Source of the DNA: Prevotella sp.
GTDB lineage: Bacteria; Bacteroidota; Bacteroidia; Bacteroidales; Bacteroidaceae
Assembly: GCA_022511045.1 (NCBI GenBank)
Contig: JAFLSF010000012.1
Coordinates: 1 to 48,541 of the forward strand
Length of the DNA stretch: 48,541 nt
Reading direction: 5' to 3'
The notes under the pieces were generated by a model, which was given only the letters and a program-made list of their open reading frames with translations, was not told the origin of the DNA and did no database searches. This document shows positions 33,297 to 44,563 of this stretch, one piece after another (the first letter of the stretch is position 1; every line of letters starts with the position of its first letter). A program made the translations under genes and the position numbers.

Positions 33297-34613
33297 TTAT
33301 ATTGTTATTGATGGTTGATAGTATGCTTTCAGAAAGTCGCCCACGACATAACTGCTGCCGCCAACGAATATCACATCATCGGGGGAAGCTATTTTTATAG
33401 CTGCTTTATAAGCATCATGCACGGTGGGGAATATCTCGCCTTTCAGTCCGTATAGGGCTGCTTTCTCTTGTAGTGCCTTTTCATTGACAGCACGATGTGA
33501 GTTGGCTTTTGTGAAGTAGTAAGTGGCATAGTCGGGCATCAACTTCAGTACGCCGTCAATATCCTTGTCGTCCACCATGCCGAATATGATATGCAGTTGT
33601 TTGCAGGCTGTTTGCGCCAATTGCTGACTAATATACTCCCAACCGCCAACGTTATGACCTGTGTCGCAGATAACTTTGGGCGTGTCCTGTACTACTTGCC
33701 AACGGCCTGTCAGTCCTGTCTTTTCTGCTACATGTGCTACGGCCTCCGTAACTGCCGTTGTTTGCTGGTCTCCCAAACGGATAGTGCCTTTCTGGCCTAA
33801 TACCTTGACTGCCTGTAATACGGTGTTGAGGTTGTGCTGCTGATAGATGCCGCTCAAATCACCTTGCAATTCTCCAAAGTGGTGAGTCTGATAATGGACT
33901 CCACCTGTCGGAAGCGTTGTGGCACTGATGACCTCAGGGTTTGCTTGTGCAAAAATAATAGGTGCATCCATTTCCCTGGCCTTTGCTTCAAATACAGGAC
34001 GCGTCTCGTCGTTTACCTCGCCTATGATTACTGGTACGCCTTGTTTGATGATGCCTGCCTTCTCTGCGGCTATCTTGGCCAACGTGTCGCCAAGGAACTG
34101 TGTATGGTCAAAGCTGATGTTCGTGATGATACTTATCAGCGGGGTAATAATGTTGGTGCAGTCCAGTCGTCCGCCCAAGCCTACTTCCACGACGGCTATG
34201 TCTACCGCCATGTCACGGAAATACTTGAAGGCTAAGGCGGTAGTTACCTCGAAAAATGACGGATGCAAAGGCTCAAAGAATGTGCGCTCCTGTTCCACAA
34301 AATCTACCACGTAACTTTCGCTTATTGGAGTGCCGTTGATGCGGATGCGTTCGCGGAAATCGACGAGATGAGGAGAGGTGTAAAGCCCTATGCGATAACC
34401 GCATTGTTGAAGAATAGCGGCAAGGGTGTGCGATACACTGCCCTTGCCGTTAGTGCCTGCTACATGGATGGTAGCATACGACTTGTGGGGATGACCAAAA
34501 TGGACGTCAAGAGCCTGTGTGTTGTCTAATCCTTCCTTATAGCCAGAAGCCCCTTGTCGTTCAAACATGGGCATCTGGTTAAAGAGGTATTCACAGGTTT
34601 CTTGGTAGTTCAT
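33297..34613 (-). CDS. folC: Bifunctional folylpolyglutamate / dihydrofolate synthase
   Basis: Adds glutamate to dihydropteroate and to folates. 438 residues. It shows the P-loop HVAGTNGKGSVSHTLA (near 51-66), YTSPHLVDFRERI, VEVGLGGRLDCTN, and SFDHTQFLGDTLAKIAAEKA. Its start is 41 bases after dnaJ, with a small hairpin (34623-34643) between. The galactose genes follow closely, an arrangement with no obvious functional logic. Confidence 0.95.
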   Translation of the reverse strand: MNYQETCEYLFNQMPMFERQGASGYKEGLDNTQALDVHFGHPHKSYATIHVAGTNGKGSVSHTLAAILQQCGYRIGLYTSPHLVDFRERIRINGTPISESYVVDFVEQERTFFEPLHPSFFEVTTALAFKYFRDMAVDIAVVEVGLGGRLDCTNIITPLISIITNISFDHTQFLGDTLAKIAAEKAGIIKQGVPVIIGEVNDETRPVFEAKAREMDAPIIFAQANPEVISATTLPTGGVHYQTHHFGELQGDLSGIYQQHNLNTVLQAVKVLGQKGTIRLGDQQTTAVTEAVAHVAEKTGLTGRWQVVQDTPKVICDTGHNVGGWEYISQQLAQTACKQLHIIFGMVDDKDIDGVLKLMPDYATYYFTKANSHRAVNEKALQEKAALYGLKGEIFPTVHDAYKAAIKIASPDDVIFVGGSSYVVGDFLKAYYQPSITI

Positions 34614-34622
34614 TTTATTGTG

Positions 34623-34643
34623 TGTTGCGAAAGTGTCGCAACA
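34623..34643. other. Hairpin in the dnaJ-folC gap
   Basis: TGTTGCGA (34623-34630) and TCGCAACA (34636-34643) form a perfect 8-bp stem with a 5-base loop, 9 bases before the folC ATG on the minus strand. No U-run follows, so it is more likely an RNA processing or attenuation element than a full terminator. Confidence 0.5.
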
Positions 34644-34654
34644 TACCTGTTACT

Positions 34655-35815
34655 TTAATTGAAATAGTTCTTGAACTTCTGGAAGATGCTTCGTCTGGTG
34701 GCAGCATCTCCCTTGAAGTTATCGCTCTGGCGGAACTGCTCAATAGCAGTCTTTTCTTCTCTGGTGAGTGTCTTTGGTATGTAAACGCTGACATTGACCA
34801 CCAAGTCGCCGTGACCATGTCCGTAGCCTTGTACGGCGGGTAGTCCCTTTCCACGCAGACGGAGAGTTTTTCCGGGCTGTGTTCCTGGTTCCATCTTTAC
34901 TTTAAGGCGTGTACCCTCGATGGTGGGAATCTCCACTTCGCCGCCTAAGGCTGCTGTCGGGAAGTCAAGCAGCAGGTTATATATCAGGTCGTCGTTGTCG
35001 CGGATGAACGTGTCGTTTTCTTCCTCCTCAACGAATACTTGTATATCGCCATTGATACCCTTATGACGACCAGCATTACCTTTGCCCGGGACATTGACTA
35101 TCATCCCTTCTGCCACACCAGCCGGAATTTTGATTTCTACCAGTTCCTCGCCTTTCTCAACGCCAGAACCACCGCAGTGTCTGCACTTATTCTTAATCAC
35201 TGTGCCCTCGCCGCCGCAGGTTGGACATACACCCTGAGTCTGCATCATGCCGAAGAAACTTTGGGTCGTATGAGTGATAACGCCAGAACCGTGACACGTA
35301 GGACACTGGTCGTTAGTACTGCCAGCCTCTGCACCAGAGCCGTGACAATGGGTGCAGGTAATATCCTTACGCACTTTAAACTTCTTTGTTACGCCATGAG
35401 CAATCTCTCCTAAAGAGAGTTTTACCTTCAAACGAAGGTCGCTACCGCGATGTTTCTGTGGCTGGCGACCGCCGCCACCGCCTCTGAAACCTCCGAAGCC
35501 AGCACGCCCTCCAAAGATGTCTCCGAACATGGAGAAGATGTCATCCATATTCATTGATGCACCCTCGAAAGGATTAAAGCCGCCACCACCTGGGGCATTG
35601 AAGCCGAATGTGTCATATTGTTGACGCTTCTGCGGGTCGTGCAACACATCGTAAGCCTCTGCCGCCTCCTTGAACTTTTCCTCTGCCTCTTTGTTTCCAG
35701 GATTACGGTCTGGGTGGTATTTGATGGCAATGGTGCGGTATGCTTTCTTTATCTGGTCTTCCGTAGCTTTCTTATCTACGCCAAGAACCTCATAGTAATC
35801 ACGCTTTTGTGCCAT
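34655..35815 (-). CDS. dnaJ: Chaperone DnaJ (Hsp40)
   Basis: Co-chaperone that delivers unfolded proteins to DnaK and stimulates its ATPase. 386 residues. J domain 5-70 with HPD at 34-36; Gly/Phe-rich linker about 75-130; four zinc-binding C-x-x-C-x-G-x-G repeats ([32 protein letters not shown]); C-terminal substrate-binding domain. It follows grpE after 41 bases. dnaK is not in the window. No CIRCE operator was seen upstream. Confidence 0.97.
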   Translation of the reverse strand: MAQKRDYYEVLGVDKKATEDQIKKAYRTIAIKYHPDRNPGNKEAEEKFKEAAEAYDVLHDPQKRQQYDTFGFNAPGGGGFNPFEGASMNMDDIFSMFGDIFGGRAGFGGFRGGGGGRQPQKHRGSDLRLKVKLSLGEIAHGVTKKFKVRKDITCTHCHGSGAEAGSTNDQCPTCHGSGVITHTTQSFFGMMQTQGVCPTCGGEGTVIKNKCRHCGGSGVEKGEELVEIKIPAGVAEGMIVNVPGKGNAGRHKGINGDIQVFVEEEENDTFIRDNDDLIYNLLLDFPTAALGGEVEIPTIEGTRLKVKMEPGTQPGKTLRLRGKGLPAVQGYGHGHGDLVVNVSVYIPKTLTREEKTAIEQFRQSDNFKGDAATRRSIFQKFKNYFN

Positions 35816-35856
35816 TACTTAATCTTGCCTTTCTTCTTAGTTACATTGTTATCTTC

Positions 35857-36459
35857 TTACTGACCAACTGCTACTTTAGCGTGGCGTATTACCTTGTCGT
35901 TCAACTGGTAACCCGTCTGTAAACAATCAATCACTTTGCCTTTCTTGTCGTCGCCCATGCCAGGAACCATAGCTACTGCTTCGTGCATATCGGTATTGAA
36001 GTCAGCGTCTGTTGTCTCTATCTTTTTAACGCCCAGTCCTTCCAAAGACTTGATGAATTTCTGATAGATGAGATCCATTCCTTCACGCAATACAGCGGGG
36101 TCATCAGTCTTACTGCCATTTTCAATGGCCCTTTCCATGTCGTCAATGACTGGCAGGATGGCAGAGATGGCTTTCTCGCCACCGTTTAGTATAAGCTCTG
36201 CTTTCTCTTTTAGAGTACGCTTGCGGTAGTTGTCGAATTCGGCCACCTTGTAGAGCAACTGGTCCTTCAATTGCTTGATTTCCTCCAAAGCAACCTCCAG
36301 CGGGTCTTTCTCTTCTGGCGTCTCTGTGTCCTCTGGATTTTCTGTGCCTTCAGTTTCCTCTGAATTCTCAGTGTTCTCCGTATTATCTACGGTCTCTTCT
36401 TGTACAGTATCTTCGAGGTTCTCAGTTTCTTCCGTGTTTATCTTCTTTTCTTCTTTCAT
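35857..36459 (-). CDS. grpE: Nucleotide exchange factor GrpE
   Basis: Releases ADP from DnaK. With the ATG at 36459 it is 200 residues: an acidic, repetitive N-terminal tail rich in Glu, Thr and Asn (TEE/TEN runs, about 1-50), a long helix about 55-105 with AEFDNYRKRT, and a C-terminal beta domain ending NDKVIRHAKVAVG. An in-frame ATG at 36513 would add 18 residues and overlap the ABC-F gene by 4 bases. The residues between do not look like GrpE, but that start cannot be excluded. Confidence 0.93.
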   Translation of the reverse strand: MKEEKKINTEETENLEDTVQEETVDNTENTENSEETEGTENPEDTETPEEKDPLEVALEEIKQLKDQLLYKVAEFDNYRKRTLKEKAELILNGGEKAISAILPVIDDMERAIENGSKTDDPAVLREGMDLIYQKFIKSLEGLGVKKIETTDADFNTDMHEAVAMVPGMGDDKKGKVIDCLQTGYQLNDKVIRHAKVAVGQ

Positions 36460-36509
36460 GATAATCTGATATTTGTTTCTGATTTCATAGCAAATTCCGT
36501 GCCATAATT

Positions 36510-38132
<1,623 letters not shown>

Positions 38133-38157
38133 TTACCTTATTTATTATTAACGGCTG

Positions 38158-38165
38158 CAAAGGTA
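38158..38165 (-). promoter_or_regulatory. -7 box for the ABC-F/grpE/dnaJ run
   Basis: The minus strand reads TACCTTTG 34 bases upstream of the ABC-F ATG. No TTG at the right distance. It faces away from the queA promoter some 23 bases to the right. Confidence 0.5.
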
Positions 38166-38187
38166 CAAAATAATTTTTAATTATTGG

Positions 38188-38217
38188 TTGTGATTTGTGA
38201 TTTATTTCCTACCTTTG
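38188..38217 (+). promoter_or_regulatory. queA promoter, placed directly at the start codon
   Basis: TTG at 38188-38190 and TACCTTTG at 38210-38217 are 19 bases apart. The queA ATG at 38223 is only 5 bases after the -7 box, so transcription should begin at or next to the start codon. Confidence 0.65.
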
Positions 38218-38222
38218 CACCC

Positions 38223-39464
38223 ATGAAAACGAAAGACATACACATTCGGGACTACAACTATCCGCTTACTGATGAGCGGATTGCCAAGTTCCCGATGTCT
38301 GAGCGTGACCACTCGAAACTACTGATATACAACAAGGGTGCAGTAGGGGAGGATGTCTTTTACAATCTTCCCAATTATTTGCCACATGGGGCTTTGATGG
38401 TGTTTAACAATACAAAGGTCATTCAAGCCCGCCTTCATTTCCGAAAAACCAATGCGAACGGTGAACTTTTGGGTGCATTGATAGAGATTTTTCTGCTGGA
38501 ACCTGCCCAGCCTGCCGACTATGAACAGATGTTTCAAACTACAAGCCGTTGCTCTTGGCTTTGCATCATCGGCAACCAGAAGAAATGGAAAGAAGGCCCC
38601 CTAATACGGACTATTAAGGTTAAGGATGAGACATTAACTATACAGGCAACTCGAAAGGGCGAACACGGCACCAGCCAATGGATAGATTTTGAGTGGGATA
38701 ACAATCGTGTGAACTTTGCCGAAATTCTTGATGCGATGGGAGAACTGCCCATCCCTCCTTATTTGAACCGTGAGGCACAGGAGAGTGACAAGTCGACTTA
38801 TCAAACTGTCTATTCAAAGATAAAAGGCAGTGTAGCGGCTCCTACTGCAGGCCTGCATTTTACACAGCGAGTGTTAGATACTCTTAGTAATAATGGCATA
38901 GAGTGTGAAGAGCTGACTTTGCACGTTGGTGCAGGAACTTTTAAGCCAGTCAAAAGTGACGTTATAGGTGAACATGAGATGCACACCGAGTATATTGCCG
39001 TGCGCCGTCATACTATCGAACGACTCATCGCCCATGACTGTAAGGCCGTTGCTGTAGGTACCACCAGCGTGCGAACACTGGAGAGCCTATATTACATGGG
39101 GTTGAAAGTAATTCGAACCCCAGACATCACAGAAGAAAAATTACATGTAAGTCAGTGGGAGCCGTATGACAGTGAGGTCATTGGCATGGGCTGTGAGATA
39201 CGAGATGCGTTACAGGCGCTGCTTGATTGGATGATGCGTCGTAAGCTGACTGTATTACATTCGTCAACACAAATCATCATTGCCCCGGGCTATGACTATA
39301 AAATAGTCAAGATGCTCGTTACGAACTTCCACCAGCCTCAGTCAACATTACTGCTATTGGTAAGTGCCTTTGTTAAGGGAGATTGGCGTAAGATATACGA
39401 CTATGCTTTGAATCATGACTTTCGTTTCTTGAGTTACGGTGATTCATCGCTGTTAATACCATAA
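38223..39464 (+). CDS. queA: S-adenosylmethionine:tRNA ribosyltransferase-isomerase
   Basis: Builds epoxyqueuosine on tRNA in the queuosine pathway, using the ribosyl group of SAM. 413 residues from the ATG at 38223, whose MKTKDIHIRDYNYPL is the family N-terminus. Conserved segments seen are MVFNNTKVIQARL, GELPIPPYLNR, the TVYSKIKGSVAAPTAGLHFT block split by residue change, and LHVGAGTFKPV. An upstream in-frame ATG at 38184 would run through the promoter and is rejected. nadE follows after 28 bases in the same direction. Confidence 0.96.
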   Translation: MKTKDIHIRDYNYPLTDERIAKFPMSERDHSKLLIYNKGAVGEDVFYNLPNYLPHGALMVFNNTKVIQARLHFRKTNANGELLGALIEIFLLEPAQPADYEQMFQTTSRCSWLCIIGNQKKWKEGPLIRTIKVKDETLTIQATRKGEHGTSQWIDFEWDNNRVNFAEILDAMGELPIPPYLNREAQESDKSTYQTVYSKIKGSVAAPTAGLHFTQRVLDTLSNNGIECEELTLHVGAGTFKPVKSDVIGEHEMHTEYIAVRRHTIERLIAHDCKAVAVGTTSVRTLESLYYMGLKVIRTPDITEEKLHVSQWEPYDSEVIGMGCEIRDALQALLDWMMRRKLTVLHSSTQIIIAPGYDYKIVKMLVTNFHQPQSTLLLLVSAFVKGDWRKIYDYALNHDFRFLSYGDSSLLIP

Positions 39465-39492
39465 TGATATAAACCTCAAATCTTTAGGATAT

Positions 39493-41415
39493 ATGAAGTA
39501 CGGATTCATCAAAGTGGCTGCTGCCGTTCCCGCTGTACGAGTGGCTGACGTAGAATATAATGTACAAGAGATAGAGAAAATCATGCTACAGGCCGATAGC
39601 GAGCACGTGGAGTTGCTTTGCTTCCCCGAACTATCGCTGACGGGCTATACCTGCCAAGACTTGTTCAAAGAACAGCTATTATTGTCAAAAGCTGAAGATG
39701 GCTTGCTTCGCCTTTTGGAATTTACTCGTCGATTGGACGTTATCAGTGTGGTTGGACTACCAGTACAAACTGGTGGCTTGTTACTTAACTGTGCTGCTGT
39801 TTTACAGGGTGGAACGTTGCTGGGAATTGTGCCCAAAACCTATTTGCCCAATTATAATGAGTTTTATGAGAAGCGTTGGTTTGCCTCGGCACAAGACCTT
39901 AATCCTACGGAAATCTATCTGGCTGGCTCACCCGTCATCCTGTCTTCTGAACCAAAAGTATTTAAGACAGTAGACGGTGTACAGTTTGGTGTGGAAATCT
40001 GTGAGGATGTATGGGCACCCATCCCACCCAGCAATAATTTGACGATGGCTGGTGCGGAGATTATCCTCAACTGTTCAACCAGCAATGAACTCATCGGTAA
40101 GCATAACTATCTGCGCTCACTGCTTGCTCAGCAGAGTGCCAGAACCATGAGCGGTTACGTCTATAGTTCCAGCGGTTTTGGAGAATCTACACAGGACCTT
40201 GTATATGGCGGAAATGCTTTGATATTCGAGAACGGAAACTTACTGGTGGAAGGAGAGCGTTATTCTTTCCAGCCTCAGTTGCAGACTGCCCAGATTGATG
40301 TTGAGCGCCTACGTACCGAACGTCATACCAATTCGACATTCATCAATGCTCAGCGTCATGCCCATGCGCAGGTAATTCCCGCCAAACCAGTTGGTGACCA
40401 TCCTTTTGTACTGGAGCGTGCAGTCAATGCCCACCCCTTTATTCCTGCCGACAAGGATATGGCGGAGGTTTGCGAGGAGATACTCAACATCCAGACATCG
40501 GGACTGGCTAAACGACTGTTGCACACTAATTGTCAGCATGTTGTTATTGGCATCAGTGGTGGTTTGGACTCTACATTGGCCTTGCTGGTCTGTGTCCGTA
40601 CGTTCGATAAGTTAGGTTATGACCGAAAGGGTATCGTGGGCGTTACTATGCCAGGGTTTGGCACCAGTGACCGTACCCATGACAATGCAGTGTCGCTCAT
40701 GCAGTTATTAGGTATTTCACAGATGGAGGTTTCCATCGCTAAGGCTGTCATGCAACATTTTGAGGACATTGGCCATGATGCTGCTATCCATGATGCGACA
40801 TACGAGAATTCACAGGCCCGTGAGCGTACGCAGATTCTGATGGATCTTGCCAATAAACTCAATGCTTTGGTTGTAGGTACTGGCGACCTGTCCGAGTTGG
40901 CTTTGGGCTGGGCTACATATAATGGCGACCACATGTCTATGTATGGGGTCAATGGTGGAGTTCCCAAGACTCTTATCCAGTATGTAGTGCGCTATATTGC
41001 CCGTCTGCCTCGATTTGAGGCCGAGCGTGACACGTTGTTGGACATCGTTAATACGCCTATCTCGCCAGAGCTGACTCCCGCAGACGAGAAAGGCAATATT
41101 GCTCAGAAGACAGAGGATTTGGTCGGGCCGTATGAGTTGCATGATTTCTTTCTTTATTATATGTTGCGCTTCGGCTTCCGTCCTGCCAAGATTTTCCTGC
41201 TGGCACAACGGGCCTTTGGCAATAGCTATGATGCCTTAACCATCAAGAAGTGGCTTACTACGTTCTGCCGCCGTTTCTTCTCCCAGCAGTTCAAGCGCTC
41301 CTGTTTGCCTGATGGTCCTAAGGTCGGTAGTATCTCACTGTCACCTCGTGGCGACTGGCGTATGGCCAGCGATGCTTGTTCCACATTGTGGCTCCAAGAG
41401 TGTGAGGAGTTATGA
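39493..41415 (+). CDS. nadE: Glutamine-dependent NAD+ synthetase
   Basis: Makes NAD+ from deamido-NAD+, ATP and glutamine. 640 residues: an N-terminal nitrilase-type glutaminase (about 1-290) with the triad Glu46 (FPELSLTGY), a lysine in IVPKTYLPNYNEF, and a cysteine in GVEICEDVW; and a C-terminal synthetase with the PP-loop GISGGLDSTLAL and GTGDLSELALGW. The two-domain form is normal for bacteria that take nitrogen from glutamine. The stop overlaps the next start by four bases (ATGA). Confidence 0.96.
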   Translation: MKYGFIKVAAAVPAVRVADVEYNVQEIEKIMLQADSEHVELLCFPELSLTGYTCQDLFKEQLLLSKAEDGLLRLLEFTRRLDVISVVGLPVQTGGLLLNCAAVLQGGTLLGIVPKTYLPNYNEFYEKRWFASAQDLNPTEIYLAGSPVILSSEPKVFKTVDGVQFGVEICEDVWAPIPPSNNLTMAGAEIILNCSTSNELIGKHNYLRSLLAQQSARTMSGYVYSSSGFGESTQDLVYGGNALIFENGNLLVEGERYSFQPQLQTAQIDVERLRTERHTNSTFINAQRHAHAQVIPAKPVGDHPFVLERAVNAHPFIPADKDMAEVCEEILNIQTSGLAKRLLHTNCQHVVIGISGGLDSTLALLVCVRTFDKLGYDRKGIVGVTMPGFGTSDRTHDNAVSLMQLLGISQMEVSIAKAVMQHFEDIGHDAAIHDATYENSQARERTQILMDLANKLNALVVGTGDLSELALGWATYNGDHMSMYGVNGGVPKTLIQYVVRYIARLPRFEAERDTLLDIVNTPISPELTPADEKGNIAQKTEDLVGPYELHDFFLYYMLRFGFRPAKIFLLAQRAFGNSYDALTIKKWLTTFCRRFFSQQFKRSCLPDGPKVGSISLSPRGDWRMASDACSTLWLQECEEL

Positions 41416-42194
41416 TGGAGCAAATATCAAGTGCACAAAATCCAAAGATAAAACTGTTGCAGGAGTTGCAGCAGAAATCTGCCGTGCGTCGTAATAAAGG
41501 ACTTTTTGTCGTTGAGGGACGGCGTGAGATAGAACGCTGTATGGCCAATGGTTATCAAGTTGATACCGTATTTGTTTGCCCTGAGATATTTGGAGGAGAG
41601 TGGAAAAGGAAGGGCGATGAGAGGATTGTACAGCTGAGCCCAACCATATATGAAAAGGTGGCCTATCGCGGCGGTACGGAAGGTGTCATTGCGGAGGTCA
41701 GAATGAAAGAGCGTAGCCTTGCTGACTTGCATTTGCCTGCCAGCCCGCTTGTGGTTGTGCTGGAGAGTGTAGAGAAGCCTGGCAACCTCGGCGCGGTTTT
41801 GCGCTCTGCCGACGCAGCGGGTGTCGATGCCGTTATTGTCTGCGACCCGCTGTGCGACTTGCATAACCCCAACCTCATCCGCTCGTCTACAGGGGCTTTT
41901 TTCAGTGTGCCCTGCATTGCTTGTTCTTCGGAGGAGTGTATGTCCTTCCTCAAACAAAAGAATATCCGTATACTGACGGCCCAATTGCAAGATTCCAGTC
42001 TGTATTACGATACCGATATGCGTAGCGCTACAGCCCTTGTGATGGGTACTGAAGCAACAGGACTGACCGACCAGTGGCGACAAGTTGCCGATGCCCATAT
42101 CCGTATTCCTATGCTGGGCATTACTGATTCACTTAATGTTGCCGTTTCTGCTGCCATTCTGATGTACGAGGCGGTGCGTCAGCGCAGAGTGTAA
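41412..42194 (+). CDS. TrmH/SpoU-family RNA 2'-O-methyltransferase
   Basis: 260 residues. An N-terminal RNA-binding part (about 1-95, with FVVEGRREIERC) precedes a SPOUT knot domain with the three motifs: LESVEKPGNLGAVLRSADAAG, LVMGTEATGLTDQW, and IPMLGITDSLNVAVSAAILMYE. It methylates a ribose in rRNA or tRNA; the exact target cannot be read from sequence. It is translationally coupled to nadE and is the last gene of the queA run. Confidence 0.92.
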   Translation: MMEQISSAQNPKIKLLQELQQKSAVRRNKGLFVVEGRREIERCMANGYQVDTVFVCPEIFGGEWKRKGDERIVQLSPTIYEKVAYRGGTEGVIAEVRMKERSLADLHLPASPLVVVLESVEKPGNLGAVLRSADAAGVDAVIVCDPLCDLHNPNLIRSSTGAFFSVPCIACSSEECMSFLKQKNIRILTAQLQDSSLYYDTDMRSATALVMGTEATGLTDQWRQVADAHIRIPMLGITDSLNVAVSAAILMYEAVRQRRV

Positions 42195-42212
42195 AATCCA
42201 TATAAATAGGGA

Positions 42213-42248
42213 TTGTGGGTGTAAAGGAACATTGCTACCTTTGCACCC
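42213..42248 (+). promoter_or_regulatory. Promoter of the TonB-dependent receptor with inverted repeat over the -7 box
   Basis: TTG at 42213-42215 and TACCTTTG at 42236-42243 are 20 bases apart. GGGTGTAAAGG (42217-42227) and CCTTTGCACCC (42238-42248) form an inverted repeat with one mismatch that covers the spacer and -7 box and could be an operator. The right arm resembles common core promoter text, so the symmetry may be chance. Confidence 0.6.
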
Positions 42249-42270
42249 GATTTTTTAAATTAACACAAGT

Positions 42271-44535
42271 ATGAACAAACTGACTATGATGGGAGCTCTG
42301 CTCCTAATGCCTCTGTCTGCATGTGCCATTGAGGTAAATGACACTTCTCGTGTTGTCGATATGGACGAGGTTGTTGTCGTTTCACAGCCTAAGGACGGCC
42401 GACTGTTGCGTCGGCAACCATTAAGCTCGACAGCTTTTACCCAAGCCGAGATGCAGTCATTGCAAGTACACGACTTGGCAACGCTGTCCAACTACGTGCC
42501 ATCGTTTGACATGCCTCAATACGGCTCGCGATTGACGTCGTCCATGTATGTTCGCGGCATTGGCTCACGTCTGTACGACCCTGCTGTTGGTGTCTATTAC
42601 GACAATATACCCCTGCTGGGTAAGTCTGCTTTGAACCATCATTTTTATATGATAGACCGTGTTGACGTGTTGCGTGGTCCGCAAGGTACCCTTTACGGCA
42701 TGAATACTGAGGGTGGTTTGGTACGCCTTTATTCTAAAGACCCCATGAGTTATCAGGGAACCCATGTCTCATTGGGTATCGGAACAGGGCTGACGCGTCA
42801 TGCGGAAATAGCCCATTTCCATCGCCCAACCGCCACGTTTGCCTTTTCGGCAGCCGCCTTTTATAATGGCCAGCGAGGTTTCATAAAGAACGACGCACTC
42901 GGCAAGTGGAACGACCGTATGGATGAGGCGGGTGGCAAATTGCGTTTTGTGCTGCAAGCCACCGACAAGTTGAAACTGGACCTGACCATCGATTATCAAT
43001 ATACTAATCAGAACGCCTTCCCCTATGGCCTGTACGATGTTGAGACAAACCACGTTGATAATCCTGCTACGACGGAAATGAATACTTACAAACGTCAGAT
43101 GCTGAACACAGGACTGAACATTAACTACAATGGCGGTCAGTGGCTGCTGTCAAGTGTCACGTCATGGCAATATCTGCGTGACGACATGGAGATGGACCAA
43201 GATTATGTAGTAGGCGATTATTTCCATTTGAAGGAATTGCAGAAGCAAAACACATTGACCGAGGAATTGACCATTCGCAGCCATAGTCGCCAACGCTGGC
43301 AGTGGACGTTTGGTGCCTTCGGCTTCTACCAGTGGTTGCGCACTGATGCTCCCGTCACCTTTGGTACCGATTTCAATGCCATGACGGCTGGACGCATATT
43401 GGAATTGATGCCGCCTGCTGTGGCCTCGATGTTCTCGGTGTGGGAAATTCCCGCTTGTTATGTAGAGGAGACGTTTTGGACACCACGTTCCAATCTTGGC
43501 GTGTTCCACCAGTCTACCATTTCCCTTACCGACCGTCTTGATGTTACGCTTGGTCTGCGCTACGAATACAATCATGTGAAAATGGACTATGACACTTACG
43601 GACAACTGGCCCTGCACTATGGCATGTCTATCCGTCCTGTCGACCAAACCAACACGCTGACGGCTGCCCTGCAAAACAAAGCCAGCCGCTCGTTCAGCCA
43701 GTTGCTGCCAAAGGTGGGATTTACCTACCGAATTGACGATGATGGTTCTAATATTTATGCCACCGTTGCTAAAGGCTACCGTGCTGGTGGTTACAATATA
43801 CAAATGTTCTCCAATATCTACGAGTCGGAGTTTAAGACAAAGGGGCGTACGTTGAGTAGTGGCGATGTGAACATTACCTATGATGAGGCGACCTACGACC
43901 GCATTAACCAAAATCTGAGTTACGAGCCCGAGGAGTCATGGAACTATGAGGCAGGAGCGCATCTGAATCTTTTGGAAGGCAAGCTGAAGGCCGACCTGTC
44001 GTTCTTCTACACCCGTCTGCGTAATCAGCAGTTGGCTATACTGTCCGATGATATGAATTTCGGCCGAATCATGGTAAATGCAGGCAAGAGTCACACTATG
44101 GGTATGGAGATGGCCCTTCGTGGCAGTGCCTTCGACAACCGCATTGACTGGTTTGCCAATTTGAGTGCTTTGGATGCCGTGTTCGACGAGTACGATACCT
44201 ACGACGGCAATACCGTGCCGTTTATTCCCCTCTGTCAGTTTGCCATTGGTGCCAACTGGCACGTAGGCAGGTTCACTGTCGGTGCCGACCTTACTGGTAA
44301 GGGTGATACGCAATGGGATGAGGCTAACTCCTTTTCGCAGCCCATGTATGTACTTTTAGGAGCCCATGCCGATTACGATTTTGGCCTCTGCAAGGTATCT
44401 GTATGGGGACGTAACCTCACTAACACGCACTACAACCTGTTTGCCGTCAAAAGTTCCGTAACGGGCAACTCGCTGGCTTTTGCCCAACGGGGCTTGCCGA
44501 TACACTTTGGTGCCGATGTTGATATACGATTTTAA
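42271..44535 (+). CDS. TonB-dependent outer-membrane receptor
   Basis: 754 residues. The N-terminal signal is hydrophobic and ends PLSACA, which could be read as signal peptidase I or as a lipobox (LSAC). A TonB-box-like MDEVVVVS follows at about 30-37, then the plug domain with VYYDNIPLLG and VDVLRGPQGTLYGMNTEGG, and a 22-strand-type barrel ending in aromatic FGADVDIRF. It has no SusC-type CarboxypepD_reg N-terminal domain and no SusD gene beside it, so it is more likely a siderophore, cobalamin or small-ligand receptor than a SusC glycan importer. The ligand is unknown. Confidence 0.92.
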   Translation: MNKLTMMGALLLMPLSACAIEVNDTSRVVDMDEVVVVSQPKDGRLLRRQPLSSTAFTQAEMQSLQVHDLATLSNYVPSFDMPQYGSRLTSSMYVRGIGSRLYDPAVGVYYDNIPLLGKSALNHHFYMIDRVDVLRGPQGTLYGMNTEGGLVRLYSKDPMSYQGTHVSLGIGTGLTRHAEIAHFHRPTATFAFSAAAFYNGQRGFIKNDALGKWNDRMDEAGGKLRFVLQATDKLKLDLTIDYQYTNQNAFPYGLYDVETNHVDNPATTEMNTYKRQMLNTGLNINYNGGQWLLSSVTSWQYLRDDMEMDQDYVVGDYFHLKELQKQNTLTEELTIRSHSRQRWQWTFGAFGFYQWLRTDAPVTFGTDFNAMTAGRILELMPPAVASMFSVWEIPACYVEETFWTPRSNLGVFHQSTISLTDRLDVTLGLRYEYNHVKMDYDTYGQLALHYGMSIRPVDQTNTLTAALQNKASRSFSQLLPKVGFTYRIDDDGSNIYATVAKGYRAGGYNIQMFSNIYESEFKTKGRTLSSGDVNITYDEATYDRINQNLSYEPEESWNYEAGAHLNLLEGKLKADLSFFYTRLRNQQLAILSDDMNFGRIMVNAGKSHTMGMEMALRGSAFDNRIDWFANLSALDAVFDEYDTYDGNTVPFIPLCQFAIGANWHVGRFTVGADLTGKGDTQWDEANSFSQPMYVLLGAHADYDFGLCKVSVWGRNLTNTHYNLFAVKSSVTGNSLAFAQRGLPIHFGADVDIRF

Positions 44536-44563
44536 ATGTATAACAAGAACTAAGCTAAGATAA

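Noticed and set aside
42236..42248. TACCTTTGCACCC shared between the queA and TonB receptor promoters as a common operator
   Set aside because: This is the usual -7 box and start region in Bacteroidetes promoters, so the match does not show shared regulation.
43162..43911. 249-codon open frame on the minus strand inside the TonB receptor
   Set aside because: Shadow of the barrel-coding region; no recognisable motif.
42271..44535. SusC-type glycan importer
   Set aside because: No CarboxypepD_reg domain, shorter than SusC proteins, and no SusD gene next to it.
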